Assembly: GCF_000251145.1 (NCBI RefSeq)
Contig: NZ_AIDW01000021.1
Coordinates: 1 to 64,000 of the forward strand
Reading direction: 5' to 3'
Origin: Sphingomonas sp. PAMC 26621
GTDB lineage: Bacteria; Pseudomonadota; Alphaproteobacteria; Sphingomonadales; Sphingomonadaceae
Length of the DNA stretch: 64,000 nucleotides
A program made the translations under genes and the position numbers. Positions 17,745 to 27,647 of this stretch are shown here, one piece after another (position 1 is the first letter of the stretch; every line of letters begins with the position of its first letter). The notes under the pieces were generated by a model, which did no database searches, was not told the DNA's origin, and was given only the letters and a program-made list of their open reading frames with translations.

Positions 17745-17954
17745 ATGGCAAGCACCCCCCCCACCGAGCTTCCCCCGATGCCCGGCGACCCCGGTACGGT
17801 CCCGACCGAACCTGGTCAGCCGACCCCGATGCCGACCGAGCTCCCGGCGCCGACGCCAGATACCGACATCCCCGATCAGGCACCTATGGGCGACCCGTCG
17901 ATCGATCCCGCACAGCCGGTCGACGACTCCGGTTTGTCGGGGGATTTCGCATGA
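17745..17954 (+). CDS. Small proline-rich acidic hypothetical protein
   Basis: 69 residues, no family recognised. It is dominated by Pro, Thr, Asp and Glu (blocks such as PTELPPMPGD and PTEPGQPTPMPTELP) with no hydrophobic segment, so probably disordered and soluble. The ATG at 17745 follows AGAGGAG with good spacing, which supports translation. Its stop overlaps the start of the next small gene by 4 bases (ATGA), indicating coupling. Function unknown. Confidence 0.65.
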   Translation: MASTPPTELPPMPGDPGTVPTEPGQPTPMPTELPAPTPDTDIPDQAPMGDPSIDPAQPVDDSGLSGDFA

Positions 17955-18178
17955 GCGACATCGACACGAGCGAAGGCCCGATCAAGGGCCCGCTCGACGA
18001 TCCTAAGGCCGACAAGGATGATCGCAGCGACCTCCAGAAAATGGTGGAAGCGCGCAAGGACGCAGTCGAAGACGGCGAAGGCGGCGATGAGCCCGAGAAC
18101 TTCACGTCGTCCGGCATGGCTGACGGCGTCGGCGGGACTGGCGGCGTGACCAAGAACCAGGACGACGACGCGCAGTAA
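17951..18178 (+). CDS. Small acidic hypothetical protein
   Basis: 75 residues, very acidic and Gly-rich, no Cys and no hydrophobic segment; no family recognised. A central LQKMVEARKDAVED stretch could form a short helix, the rest looks disordered. It starts inside the stop of the preceding small gene (ATGA overlap), so the two form a two-gene unit. It converges with the exported-protein trio to the right. Function unknown. Confidence 0.62.
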   Translation: MSDIDTSEGPIKGPLDDPKADKDDRSDLQKMVEARKDAVEDGEGGDEPENFTSSGMADGVGGTGGVTKNQDDDAQ

Positions 18179-18190
18179 GCCGGCCTCCCG

Positions 18191-18784
18191 CTATCGTGCG
18201 ATCGTCGCTTTGGCGACGATTGCACGATAGGCGGCAATGTCGCGCTGATAGTAGAACACGTCCGGCGCATCGAACGTGATCATGAACAGTTTTCCGCCGA
18301 TGATCGCCGCGACGGCATCCCCCCTACGGCGCACTTCCTCGTCGACCCGGCTGTACGTGTAGCTGAATTGCACGCCCTTCTGCCCGAGGAACGTCGCCGG
18401 CCTGACCGCATCGATCTTCATTACGGGGGTATTGAGCGCGATCCGATAGCTCGCCTCGAACAGCGCGGGGAGATCGGTCAGCAACATCGTCGACGAGAAG
18501 CGCGGCAACGGCGTCGCGTGCTTGTTTACCTCGCGGAACAGCGCCCGGTCCGGTTCGATCCCGCCGTAGAAGGTGACTTCGTTCAGCCCGTCGCCGTCGA
18601 TCGTCCAGCTCTCGGAATTGCGGCCGGGCCGCGCGCCCATCTTGTTCCATTCGCGATCGGGCGTCACCGTCATCGGCGATTTGGCAACCGCCACCGGCGT
18701 TTGCGCCGTGATCAGCGTATTCGACGCCAGCGCGGGCTGCGCCGTCGCGATCAGGATCGCGCCCAACCATGGTGTGCATTTCAT
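18191..18784 (-). CDS. Exported hypothetical protein
   Basis: 197 residues with a Sec signal peptide (MKCTPWLGAILIATAQPALAS). No family recognised with certainty. The mature part has a WTIDGDGLNEVTFYGGI segment and a conserved-looking FSYTYSRVDEEVRR. The ATG at 18784 follows GAGGA; a GTG at 18799 would overlap the upstream stop and is also possible. Third and last gene of a leftward set with an M48 peptidase and another exported protein, which suggests an envelope role. Confidence 0.75.
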   Translation of the reverse strand: MKCTPWLGAILIATAQPALASNTLITAQTPVAVAKSPMTVTPDREWNKMGARPGRNSESWTIDGDGLNEVTFYGGIEPDRALFREVNKHATPLPRFSSTMLLTDLPALFEASYRIALNTPVMKIDAVRPATFLGQKGVQFSYTYSRVDEEVRRRGDAVAAIIGGKLFMITFDAPDVFYYQRDIAAYRAIVAKATIAR

Positions 18785-18795
18785 GCGGAATGTCC

Positions 18796-20001
18796 TCACT
18801 GGATCAGCATCGAGATCATCGCCGCGTCGTCCGCCGCGGGCTTCATCGTCAGATAGGTCTTGAGCGCTGCGGCCCCCGCCGCGTCGTGGCTGCGCAACTG
18901 GGCAAGCCCAAGTCCGCGATACGCCTCGGCATTAGTCGGGTCGTGCGTCACGACCTCACGGTAGAAGCCGACCGCCGCGACCAGATCGCGCGGATTGCCC
19001 CGCGTCCGATACAACTCACCCCGTGCGAACAGCAGGTCGGGCGACCATTCCGACCCGGCCAATTGCCCGAGCAGATAGTCGGTGCCCTCGAAATCGTTGC
19101 GCTTGATCTGGTCCGCGAGCCACTGCGCGCGCCAGCGGGCAACCGCCGTATCGTAGCGCGCCTTGCCGTCCTCGCCCGGCCTGTCGATCGCGACCGCCAG
19201 CGCGCGCAACGTCCTGGCGCGCTCGAGGTCCGACGGATGATCTGCAAAGAAGCCGACCCTGTCGTACCGCGTGCTGCGCTGTCGGCGGCCGTGTGCGGTG
19301 GCGTCCGCCTCGTCCATCAACCGGTCCCAGATGTCGGGGAAGCTGCGCGGATCGTAGGGCGACGCCTTGAGATACGCCATCGACAGCAGATCCGCCTGCC
19401 GCTCCTGGTCGCGGCTGTGCGCAAAGGTTGATCCGATCGCGGCATTCTGCACCGACTGTGCCGTCCGTACGGTGTCGTAGGCGCTAGACCCGCCATAGGC
19501 GACCGCCCCCGCCGCCGCGACGCCCGCCCACGCCACGATATCCCCGGCGATCCGGTTGTGCCTGAAGCCAAGCAGACTGTGGCGCAGTTCGAAATGCGAG
19601 AATTCGTGCCCGAGCACCGCGGCGAGCTCGGCCTCGTCGCGCGCGCGCAGCAACAGGCCGGTATGGACGATCATCATTCCGTTGGGCGCCATCGACGCGT
19701 TGAAGCTGGTGTCGCGGACGATGTAGAGCCGGACCGTCTGGCAGCGCGCCGCGCCGACCATCCGGCACACGACTTGCTGGATATACGCCTTGAGCGGCGC
19801 ATCGTTGATGACCACGGTGGAATCGCGGAAGCTGCGTTCGAGCTCGTCGAATTCCATCCACAGTCCGCGCTCGTCGACGCCCTGCGGCTGATACGCGCCG
19901 GTATAGGGCGGCAGGCTCGGAATCGGCTCCGCCTGCGCCGCCGCGCCGACAATCAGAGCGAGCACCGCCGCCGCCGCCCGACCCCATCCGCCGCCACGCA
20001 T
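18796..20001 (-). CDS. M48 family metallopeptidase with C-terminal TPR-like region
   Basis: 401 residues with signal peptide (residues 1-24, ending AAQA). The zinc motif HEFSH lies in LGHEFSHFELRHSLLG (near residue 131), and the third ligand is the Glu in RDQERQADLLSMAYL. The C-terminal third (NPRDLVAAVGFYREVVTHDPTNAEAYRGLGLAQL) looks like TPR repeats. This architecture recalls BepA/YfgC, periplasmic peptidases that watch over outer-membrane protein assembly. Its ATG directly abuts the stop of the upstream gene. The BepA-like role is inference. Confidence 0.86.
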   Translation of the reverse strand: MRGGGWGRAAAAVLALIVGAAAQAEPIPSLPPYTGAYQPQGVDERGLWMEFDELERSFRDSTVVINDAPLKAYIQQVVCRMVGAARCQTVRLYIVRDTSFNASMAPNGMMIVHTGLLLRARDEAELAAVLGHEFSHFELRHSLLGFRHNRIAGDIVAWAGVAAAGAVAYGGSSAYDTVRTAQSVQNAAIGSTFAHSRDQERQADLLSMAYLKASPYDPRSFPDIWDRLMDEADATAHGRRQRSTRYDRVGFFADHPSDLERARTLRALAVAIDRPGEDGKARYDTAVARWRAQWLADQIKRNDFEGTDYLLGQLAGSEWSPDLLFARGELYRTRGNPRDLVAAVGFYREVVTHDPTNAEAYRGLGLAQLRSHDAAGAAALKTYLTMKPAADDAAMISMLIQ

Positions 20002-20745
20002 CTATTTCGTCGCCGCCACGGCCGGAACCGCGCTGCCGGGAAAATCCTCGAGCAATTGCGCGACGCGCTTCGTCGCGCCCGCCCGCGTGCGCACGTCGCC
20101 CCCCATCGCCATATCGGCGTTGAGCCACACCAGATCCCCGCTATGCAGGTCGACCAGCCCGGCCATCCCCGTATGCTCGCCCGACTTGACCGAGACATAG
20201 GCCATTGCCGCGAAGACCTGCAGGACCTTGCGCCCGGTCGAGCCATATTGGTCCTCGTTGAACAGGAACAGCGCGTAATCCGCGCCCGTTCCGCGCGCGA
20301 TCTCGGCCACGCCCGGGCCCATCGTCCAGTCGAACACACCCTTGCGCTTCTTGCTTGGCAAGCGGTTGCCGGGGAAGAACTGATACCGCACCACGCTGTC
20401 CGCAAGCACCGAGAACAAGGCCCGATACTCCGCGAGCGCTTGCGCCGTAGCGCCGACCGGTTCGTCGGCGACGATTACCTGATTGCCCAGCCGGGTCTGC
20501 GCAACCGCCAGCGCCGCCGCGATATTCTCACGCGCCTGCGCGGTCCAGTCGGCATTGGGCTCGAACATCCCGCCGGTCGATTGTGCGCCGACCTTGATCG
20601 TCGGGCGAATCAGCAGAATTCTGGCTGAACCCTTGGGCAGGACGAAGCCGGGCTTCGTTCCCGATTTCTCCTGCGCCCAGGCGCCTGGCGCACCCATCGT
20701 CAGCCATACGCACGCCGCACCCAGCGCCCAACGTCGCAACCGCAT
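20002..20745 (-). CDS. Exported hypothetical protein upstream of M48 peptidase
   Basis: 247 residues from the ATG at 20745, which follows a run of G residues. A signal peptide ending APGAWAQ is clear. The mature part (SARILLIRPTIKVGAQS near the start, GADYALFLFNEDQYG and GLVDLHSGDLVWLNAD later) resembles a group of exported proteins in sphingomonads that I cannot name. It abuts the M48 gene with no spacer, so the three genes from 20745 to 18191 are probably one operon. Function unknown. Confidence 0.72.
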   Translation of the reverse strand: MRLRRWALGAACVWLTMGAPGAWAQEKSGTKPGFVLPKGSARILLIRPTIKVGAQSTGGMFEPNADWTAQARENIAAALAVAQTRLGNQVIVADEPVGATAQALAEYRALFSVLADSVVRYQFFPGNRLPSKKRKGVFDWTMGPGVAEIARGTGADYALFLFNEDQYGSTGRKVLQVFAAMAYVSVKSGEHTGMAGLVDLHSGDLVWLNADMAMGGDVRTRAGATKRVAQLLEDFPGSAVPAVAATK

Positions 20746-20851
20746 GATCCCCCCCCGTATCGCCGCCCTTGCCCCCAAGGTCGACGGGAAGATCTTACGC
20801 CGAAACGCCGTCTTCGATCAAGGACTCGATCGAAGACGGGCAATCATCACG

Positions 20852-22327
20852 TCAGCCCAAGACCTTTTTCAGGACATCATTGACGACACCGGGATTGGCC
20901 TTGCCGCCCATCGCCTTCATCGTCTGCCCGACGAAGAAGCCGAACAACTTGTCCTTGCCGCCGCGATAGTCGGCGACCTTGTCCGCGTTCGCCGCCATGA
21001 CTTCAGCGATGACGCGTTCGATTTCGCCGGTATCGCTGGTCTGCTTGAGCCCGCGCTCCTCGACCACGGCGCCTGCGCTCTGCCCGGTTTCGAGCATGAT
21101 CTCGAACACCTGCTTGGCGAGGCTCCCCGACAGCGTCCCGTCCGCGACCAGCGCGAGCAGTTCCGCCGCCTGTGCAGGGCTGACCGGCGACGTCGCGAAA
21201 TCGGTCCCGGTGCGGTTGAGCGCACCGAACAGTTCGGACGTCGTCCAGTTCGCCGCAGCGACCGGCTTGGTCCCGGTTTCGAGCAACGCATCGAACCAGC
21301 GCGCCGCCTCGACCTCGGCGGTCAGCACCGCCGCCGCGTAAGGCGTGATCCCGAGCGCCTCATAGCGCCGCCGCTTGGTGTCGGGCAGCTCGGGCAAGGA
21401 CGCCCGGCATTCCTCCAGAAACGCGTCGTCGAGTTCCAGCGGCAACAGATCAGGATCCGGGAAGTACCTGTAATCGTGCGCATCTTCCTTCGACCGCATC
21501 GAACGCGTCTCGTTCCGGTCGGGGTCGTACAGCCGCGTTTCCTGGACGATCCGGCCGCCCTCCTCGAGCACCTCGACCTGCCGCCGCGCTTCCTGCTCGA
21601 CCACCGCCATCACGAAGCGCACCGAATTGACGTTCTTGGTCTCGGTCCGCGTGCCGAGCGGGTCGCCGGCCTTGCGCACGCTGACGTTGACGTCCGCGCG
21701 CATCGAGCCCTCTTCCATATTGCCGTCGCAACTCCCGACATAGCGCAGGATCGACCGCAGCTTTCGCAGGTAAGCCCCTGCTTCCGCGGGAGATGTCATG
21801 TCCGGCTTGGAGACGATCTCCATCAGCGCGACGCCCGAGCGATTGAGATCGACGTACGAGCGCGTCGGATGCTGGTCGTGCATCAGCTTTCCCGCGTCCT
21901 GCTCGACATGGATCCGCTCGACGCCGATGCGCTTGCCGCTCTGGTCGGGGTTCTTGTCGTCGAGGCTGATGTCGATCGCGCCCTCGCCCACCAGCGGATG
22001 ATAGAGCTGGCTGATCTGATACCCCTGCGGCAAATCGGCGTAGAAATAGTTCTTGCGGTCGAACCGCGACCATGTGTTGATCTGCGCGTCGATCGCCATG
22101 CCGGTGCGCACCGCCTGGCGGATGCACTCGCGGTTGGGGACCGGGAGCATCCCCGGCATCGCGGCGTCGACCAGCGACACCTGCGTATTGGGCTCCGCTC
22201 CGAACGCGGTCGCTGCGCCCGAGAACAGCTTGGCGTTGGAGGTCACCTGCGCATGGACCTCAAGGCCGACGACGACCTCCCAGTCACCGGTTTCGCCGTG
22301 AATCACATAAGTCTGATGTTCGCTCAT
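20852..22327 (-). CDS. gatB: Asp-tRNA(Asn)/Glu-tRNA(Gln) amidotransferase subunit B
   Basis: Kinase and tRNA-binding subunit of GatCAB, which converts mischarged Glu-tRNA(Gln) or Asp-tRNA(Asn) to the amidated form. The 491-residue protein has the cradle domain ([12 protein letters not shown] near the start, [18 protein letters not shown]), the [10 protein letters not shown] motif, and the C-terminal YqeY-like tail domain ending [15 protein letters not shown]. It lies 71 bases after the FkbM-like gene and about 3 kb from gatA in the same direction. Presence of gatCAB implies no separate GlnRS or AsnRS, or at least one missing. Confidence 0.97.
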   Translation of the reverse strand: MSEHQTYVIHGETGDWEVVVGLEVHAQVTSNAKLFSGAATAFGAEPNTQVSLVDAAMPGMLPVPNRECIRQAVRTGMAIDAQINTWSRFDRKNYFYADLPQGYQISQLYHPLVGEGAIDISLDDKNPDQSGKRIGVERIHVEQDAGKLMHDQHPTRSYVDLNRSGVALMEIVSKPDMTSPAEAGAYLRKLRSILRYVGSCDGNMEEGSMRADVNVSVRKAGDPLGTRTETKNVNSVRFVMAVVEQEARRQVEVLEEGGRIVQETRLYDPDRNETRSMRSKEDAHDYRYFPDPDLLPLELDDAFLEECRASLPELPDTKRRRYEALGITPYAAAVLTAEVEAARWFDALLETGTKPVAAANWTTSELFGALNRTGTDFATSPVSPAQAAELLALVADGTLSGSLAKQVFEIMLETGQSAGAVVEERGLKQTSDTGEIERVIAEVMAANADKVADYRGGKDKLFGFFVGQTMKAMGGKANPGVVNDVLKKVLG

Positions 22328-22398
22328 CCGCGCTGGCTAGCACGCAGATCGGCGCTCTGCATTTGGAAAATAACGCCGCAGCCGCCGCGCTGATAGCG

Positions 22399-23190
22399 TC
22401 AGTGCCGAGGCGCGCGCATATATATCAGATTCTCGCCCTGAATGAAGATCTCGAACGCCCGCGCACCGAACGCGCGCTGGAAAGTGCGGCTGGTGGATTG
22501 CCCCGGCAACTTCCAGTCATGCGGCTCGATGAACACGAGAAACGTCTCGTCGATCCAGTCGAGGTTTTTTTCGAACAGGTCGCCTTCGAATCCCTCGATA
22601 TCGATCTTGACGATGAAGGAGACCCCGCCTGGCACCGTCGCGATCGCCTCGGCTACCGTGACGATTTCGCACCCTTCCGCGCTGCGCTCGGTCTGGACGC
22701 CCCATTCGGCATCGCCCTTGATAATGGTCACGTGGCCCGACTCGCCCCCGATGGCCGCCTGAAGCACCCGCACCTGTGGCAGATGCTGGGTGTTGACCCG
22801 CGCCATCCTGGCATTGTCCGGATCGGGCTCGATCGCAACGATGCTCGCCTCTGGGAATTGATGGTGAAACCAGACAGATGCCGCCCCGATATTGGCGCCT
22901 GCGTCGACGATCACCGGCACGCCGCCACTGGCCAGGATCCGCGCATATTCGGCCTGCACCTGCTCGTGCACATGCCCCGTCGGCAAGGCATATTCGAGAT
23001 TGCGGAAGATCTGCCGAAGTACACTGAAATCACTGGTCATCGGTCGGATTTTGGCAGTAAGGTTGCCAGGCACGACAATCTCGATCCAGTCGGCCGTCCG
23101 AAATCGAGATCGCAGTCCCCCAAGCCAGAACTGTGGTCCGGCCCGGGTAAGGTCTTCCCACGAACTATGAAGATAATGCAGCGCCCGCAT
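22399..23190 (-). CDS. FkbM family SAM-dependent methyltransferase
   Basis: 263 residues. The Rossmann SAM-binding motifs of the FkbM family are clear: VDAGANIGAAS, AIEPDPDN and KIDIEGFEGDLF, followed by FIEPHDW. The family includes O-methyltransferases that act on sugars and polyketides. The ATG at 23190 is preceded by GAGGGG; a GTG seven codons upstream is possible. It lies 112 bases after the FkbH-like gene and 71 bases before gatB, all leftward. Substrate unknown; the FkbH neighbour suggests a small hydroxyacid- or glycan-linked product. Confidence 0.88.
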   Translation of the reverse strand: MRALHYLHSSWEDLTRAGPQFWLGGLRSRFRTADWIEIVVPGNLTAKIRPMTSDFSVLRQIFRNLEYALPTGHVHEQVQAEYARILASGGVPVIVDAGANIGAASVWFHHQFPEASIVAIEPDPDNARMARVNTQHLPQVRVLQAAIGGESGHVTIIKGDAEWGVQTERSAEGCEIVTVAEAIATVPGGVSFIVKIDIEGFEGDLFEKNLDWIDETFLVFIEPHDWKLPGQSTSRTFQRAFGARAFEIFIQGENLIYMRAPRH

Positions 23191-23302
23191 CTCGATTGCC
23201 CCTCGCGTCACAGGAAGACTAGCGCTGTTCTACTGGGGACTCAAGGCAAGGCTGCGTCAAGATAAGTTATGAACGTACCACCCGGGCAGCGCGGACGGGC
23301 GA

Positions 23303-25396
23303 CTATACCCGCTGCATGCTCGCCATCGGGAGGACCGCGACGTCGGTCTTGAGCCACCCGGCAACCGCGATCGGACCGACCGTGGCATCACGCTGCCATC
23401 CGCCGGTCGCGGGGCCGAACCCCGCTTGCGGATAGACGTCGTGGCACGGCTGGTTGTGCGGCGTTTCCTGGAACAGGCCGAAGATCGAAACGCCAGCGGG
23501 GACCGCCCCGCGCAACGCCTCGAGGATCGCATATTCCATCCCGTAGCCGAACACCCGGCAGCTCAGTACGAACGCCGAAATCACGACGCGGCCGTCCTGC
23601 GGCTCGGCGATCAGCACCGAGATCGTCCCCATCGCGCCGAACCGGTCGGCGGCATCCGCGATCAGGACGCGCGCGTCGGGATCCGCGACGAGGTCCTCGA
23701 CGCGGCGGCGCGTGATCCGGCTGCCTGCCATGTTGAACTGATTGGTGCGGTTGATCAGCTCGGTCACGCGCGCGACATCGTCCGCACCGGCTTCGCGGAT
23801 CGCGAGTTGCAGTCCGAGCTGCTCGAACAACGCCGCACGCTCGCGCGCGCTGGTCTCGGCCTCGTTGGCGATGAACGATTGCCGCGCGTCGCGCTGGCGA
23901 TAGAAGTCGGTACGATCCGCCCCCGGCTTGGCGGGCAGCAGCTTGGCCCACAGGTCGAACAGCCGCCACGACCGCGGCTCCTCCGCGTCGAGCACCGCCA
24001 TCGCCGGAAACCGTTCCTTGACCATCGCGCGCTCGTCGGCGCGGTCGTCGACGAAGACGAAATCCTTCGCCTTGAGGTTGAGATGCTCCGCGATGCGGGT
24101 GATGTTGATCGTCTTGGGATCCCAGTTGATCTGCCGCGACACGAAATCGTCGAGCGCCAGCCGTCCGGGCTCTGCTTCCCACACCGCCTTGCTCGGATCG
24201 TTCTTGGAATTGATCGCAAGCACGACGCCGCGCCGCTTGAGTTCGAGCAACGGTGCCTGGCGGTCGTAATGATGCTCGACCCCGAGCCCCTCGCCGATCA
24301 CGCCCTTCCACAGCGTATTGTCGAGGTCGCACGCGACCAGTTTGCGCTTGAGCAGCCACGCGACGACATAGACGATGTCGCGATACTGTTCGGCGACCAG
24401 CACGCCGAACCGCGCCGGATGCTGCAAGTCGGAGCGGTACAGGTACCGCCCGGCCTCATGCGCGCCGATCCCGGCGATGAGCGCTTCCTCGTCGAGCAGA
24501 TGAATCACCTGACCCGCCGCGTTGCGCGTCTCGGCCCGCGTCTGCAGCGATGCGCGCAACGCCTTGATCGCGGCACCGCGCGCGGGTGCAGTCGCGATCG
24601 CGTCGATCCGCTCGCGCAGGCTGTCCTCGTGGCGCAGGAAGGCGGCGGGCGCATGGACGACGATCGGGCAGTCGAACAGGTCGGCAAGCGTGTCGAACAG
24701 CGTCTCCGCCGCGCTCACGGCGCCGCGAATGTGCCGCCCGGCCTTGCCGGTCAGCGACGTCTTCGGATGCTGCAACGCCTCGAAATCGGCGAGGAACGCG
24801 TAGCTGAACGGGCTGTAGAAGACGACGTCGAAGCGTTCGTCCGCGAGGCGCGCGAGATGCGCCTGGATCTCGCCCGGCTCGTGCGACGTAACGAAGGTGG
24901 GCGCGAGGCGTACGCCATCCGCCAGCGCGGGGGCGGTGAGGAACGCGATCACGTCGAGATACAGGCAATCGCCGACGAACAACGCCTTCAGCGTCGCCTG
25001 TGCGGGGGCAAGCAATGCATGGTCGATCGCGTCGAACGCGTGCGCTACCGCCTCTGCTGCCGCGGGATGCGCTGCGAGTGCATCAACAAAAATGGCGCGC
25101 TCGGCCTTGAGCAGCGCCATTTCGCGATCCAGCCGATCTTCCGGTGTGGCCGCAGGATCGTGAAACTGCTTGGCCTTTTCGCCGACGTACAGGTGTCGAT
25201 AATTTTCGTCCGAACGCTCGATCAGCGACGCGACGTAATCGACCAGAACCGCGGTCTCGACCTCCGCGAACCCTGCCGGATCGGCGGCATGCGCCTCGGC
25301 ATATTTGGGCCAGTGCGCGACCAGCGACGCCAGCTTGCCGGCAATCGCCGGGCGCGCAGCCCGTAGCAAGGCCACCGCGTTTCCGGTTTGCGTCAT
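23303..25396 (-). CDS. HAD-IIIC / FkbH-like protein
   Basis: 697 residues from the ATG 2 bases after the gatA stop. The N-terminal 330 residues are an extended domain containing FVGDCLYLDV, the position where some FkbH proteins have an SGNH-like GDS motif; here Cys follows GD. The HAD core has DLDNTLWKGV (nucleophile Asp357) and VFVDDRADER. The last 160 residues resemble a GNAT-like domain (NQFNMAGSRITRR). In polyketide pathways FkbH loads 1,3-bisphosphoglycerate onto an acyl carrier protein; no carrier protein gene is visible here. It is coupled to gatA and precedes fkbM. Confidence 0.85.
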   Translation of the reverse strand: MTQTGNAVALLRAARPAIAGKLASLVAHWPKYAEAHAADPAGFAEVETAVLVDYVASLIERSDENYRHLYVGEKAKQFHDPAATPEDRLDREMALLKAERAIFVDALAAHPAAAEAVAHAFDAIDHALLAPAQATLKALFVGDCLYLDVIAFLTAPALADGVRLAPTFVTSHEPGEIQAHLARLADERFDVVFYSPFSYAFLADFEALQHPKTSLTGKAGRHIRGAVSAAETLFDTLADLFDCPIVVHAPAAFLRHEDSLRERIDAIATAPARGAAIKALRASLQTRAETRNAAGQVIHLLDEEALIAGIGAHEAGRYLYRSDLQHPARFGVLVAEQYRDIVYVVAWLLKRKLVACDLDNTLWKGVIGEGLGVEHHYDRQAPLLELKRRGVVLAINSKNDPSKAVWEAEPGRLALDDFVSRQINWDPKTINITRIAEHLNLKAKDFVFVDDRADERAMVKERFPAMAVLDAEEPRSWRLFDLWAKLLPAKPGADRTDFYRQRDARQSFIANEAETSARERAALFEQLGLQLAIREAGADDVARVTELINRTNQFNMAGSRITRRRVEDLVADPDARVLIADAADRFGAMGTISVLIAEPQDGRVVISAFVLSCRVFGYGMEYAILEALRGAVPAGVSIFGLFQETPHNQPCHDVYPQAGFGPATGGWQRDATVGPIAVAGWLKTDVAVLPMASMQRV

Positions 25397-25398
25397 CG

Positions 25399-26883
25399 TT
25401 ACCACCACCGTTCCGCGCGCGCGACAAAGCCGGCGCGCTGTTCAAGGGCCAGCCCGGCGTTGAGCACACTCTGTTCGTCGAGCGGCTTGCCGATGATCTG
25501 CAGCCCGAGCGGAAGCCCCTGCCCGTCGAGCCCACCCGGCACGCTCATCGCCGGAAGCCCGGCGAGCGACGACGGCACGGTGAAGACGTCGTTGAGATAC
25601 ATCGCGATCGGGTCGGCGCTCTTTTCCCCCAGCGCGAAGGCGGCGCTCGGTGCGGTCGGGGTGAGCAGCAGGTCGCACGTCGCCCACGCCTGTTCGAAAT
25701 CGCGTGCAATCAGCGTGCGGATCTTCGAAGCCTGTGTGAAGTATGCGTCGTAGAACCCCGCCGACAGGACGTACGTCCCGATCATGATGCGGCGCTTGAC
25801 CTCGTCGCCGAAGCCGTCGGCGCGGGTCGCCGCGTACATGTCCTGCAGGTTCGCACCTTCGGGCAGGTCGCGCAGGCCGTACCGCACGCCGTCATAGCGC
25901 GCGAGGTTGGACGAGGCTTCCGCAGGCGCGATGATGTAATAGGCCGGGAGCGCATATCTTGTGTGTGGCAGCGAAACCTCGACGATTTCGGCTCCTGCGT
26001 CCTTGAGCCAGTCGATCCCCTGCTGCCACAGCGCCTCGATTTCGGCGGGCATGTCATCGACACGATATTCCTTGGGAATACCAATCCGCTTGCCCTTGAG
26101 ATTGCTGGACAATCCCGCCTCCCATGCGGGGACCGGAAGATCGAGCGAGGTCGCATCCTTGGCATCGAACCCGCTCATCGCCTCGAGCATGATCGCGCAG
26201 TCGCGAACGTCGCGCGCCATCGGACCGGCCTGGTCGAGCGACGACGAGAACGCGATGACGCCCCAGCGCGAACAGCGGCCATAGGTCGGCTTGATCCCGG
26301 AAATGCCGGTGAACGCGGCGGGCTGGCGGATCGAGCCGCCGGTGTCGGTGCCGGTTGCCGCCGGGCACAGCCGCGCCGCGATCGCTGCCGAGCTTCCGCC
26401 CGATGATCCGCCGGGTGCCATCGCGGCATTGCCGCCGTCGCTGCGACGCCACGGCGAAATGACGTTGCCGAACGCGGACGTCTCGTTCGACGATCCCATC
26501 GCGAACTGGTCCATGTTGAGCTTGCCGAGCATCCCCGCGCCGGCGTTCCACAGATTGCCCGAGACGGTCGATTCGTACGGCGGGGTGAAGCCCGCGAGGA
26601 TGTGGCTCGCCGCGGTCGCGGGGACGCCCTTGGTGCAGAACAGGTCCTTCATCCCGATCGGTACGCCAGCAAGCGGCTTTGGCGCATCGCCCGCCGCGCG
26701 CGCCGCGTCCGCCGCATCGGCGGCGGCAAGCGCATGCTCGGGGGTTTCGACGAGGAAGGCGTTGAGCGTCTTGGCAGCGGCGACGTTGGCGATGAAGCCT
26801 TCGGCGACTTCGCGGGCAGTGAACGTGCCTTCGCGGACGCCATCACGGATGGCGGCGACGCCGAGATCGGTAAGGTCGGTCAT
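25399..26883 (-). CDS. gatA: Asp/Glu-tRNA amidotransferase subunit A
   Basis: Amidase subunit of GatCAB that releases ammonia from glutamine. 494 residues, normal length. The amidase signature is complete: catalytic Lys in [10 protein letters not shown], the Ser-rich stretch [10 protein letters not shown] and the nucleophile region [17 protein letters not shown]. The start ATG follows 187 bases after gatC, a gap filled by a palindromic repeat. Downstream, the FkbH-like gene begins 2 bases after the stop. Confidence 0.98.
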   Translation of the reverse strand: MTDLTDLGVAAIRDGVREGTFTAREVAEGFIANVAAAKTLNAFLVETPEHALAAADAADAARAAGDAPKPLAGVPIGMKDLFCTKGVPATAASHILAGFTPPYESTVSGNLWNAGAGMLGKLNMDQFAMGSSNETSAFGNVISPWRRSDGGNAAMAPGGSSGGSSAAIAARLCPAATGTDTGGSIRQPAAFTGISGIKPTYGRCSRWGVIAFSSSLDQAGPMARDVRDCAIMLEAMSGFDAKDATSLDLPVPAWEAGLSSNLKGKRIGIPKEYRVDDMPAEIEALWQQGIDWLKDAGAEIVEVSLPHTRYALPAYYIIAPAEASSNLARYDGVRYGLRDLPEGANLQDMYAATRADGFGDEVKRRIMIGTYVLSAGFYDAYFTQASKIRTLIARDFEQAWATCDLLLTPTAPSAAFALGEKSADPIAMYLNDVFTVPSSLAGLPAMSVPGGLDGQGLPLGLQIIGKPLDEQSVLNAGLALEQRAGFVARAERWW

Positions 26884-26973
26884 GCAGAAATTCCCGTCAC
26901 CCCGAAGCGCGGGGCGGTTACGTAGTGAAACTCACCGCGAGCGATGCTGGGGCCAGTCCGGCGCCCACCCTCC

Positions 26974-27060
26974 GTCACCCCGGCGAAGGCCGGGGCCACC
27001 ACGTTAGGCAAGGCGCCGCACGCAGATAACATCGCGGCCCCGGCCTTCGCCGGGGTGACG
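26974..27060. repeat. Intergenic palindrome between gatC and gatA
   Basis: Perfect 25-bp arms (26974-26998 and 27036-27060) with core CACCCCGGCGAAGGCCGGGG and a 37-base spacer. A related half-element (ACCCCGAAGCGCGGGG) lies at about 26898-26914. It is inside the gat operon, so it would be transcribed and form a long hairpin in the mRNA. Confidence 0.9.
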
Positions 27061-27070
27061 AGGGAGAAGC

Positions 27071-27373
27071 TCATTCGATCACCTTGGGCACGGTAAAGAA
27101 CCCGTGCTCGGCCTGCGGCGCGTTCGCCAACACCGCGTCGCGGATCCCGCCGCCGGTCAGCGGATCGGCATTCACGACATCGTCGCGCAGCCGCAAATGG
27201 TTGGGGATGACCGCGGTCATCGGCGCGACCCCGGTGCAGTTGACCTCGCCCAGTTGCTCGATCCAGCCCATGATATTGTCGAGCTCGGGCGCGATCCGCG
27301 CGGCCTCTGCGTCGGTGATCGCGATCCGGGCGAGACTCGCGATCTTCTTCACGGTGGGAATGTCGACTGCCAT
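27071..27373 (-). CDS. gatC: Asp/Glu-tRNA amidotransferase subunit C
   Basis: Small subunit that stabilises GatA-GatB. 100 residues, the usual length. It shows the family N-terminus [15 protein letters not shown], the central [12 protein letters not shown] helix and [17 protein letters not shown], and a C-terminal [11 protein letters not shown] tail. First gene of the leftward gat cluster, starting 274 bases from the divergent DUF3089 gene. Confidence 0.97.
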   Translation of the reverse strand: MAVDIPTVKKIASLARIAITDAEAARIAPELDNIMGWIEQLGEVNCTGVAPMTAVIPNHLRLRDDVVNADPLTGGGIRDAVLANAPQAEHGFFTVPKVIE

Positions 27374-27647
27374 ACGGCCCCTTGGATCTGTCTGGATACT
27401 CGTCTCGCGCGGCGGCTAGCATCGCTGCACTGCACGACGCAAGCTATGCCCGCCTTCCCGCCCCCGGATCAAGCCGCTTCCCGTCATCCCGGCGAAGGCG
27501 GGGCGCGCTGGGGGTGGTCAACCACACGAGGATATCAACGGTCCTGCCCAACCCGATCAAGACGATTGCAACGCGCGCAGTCCCGGCCCACCAAGTGCGC
27601 AATTGCTCGATCGGCAATTTATGCTGCACTGCACAATGGAGTCGTCA

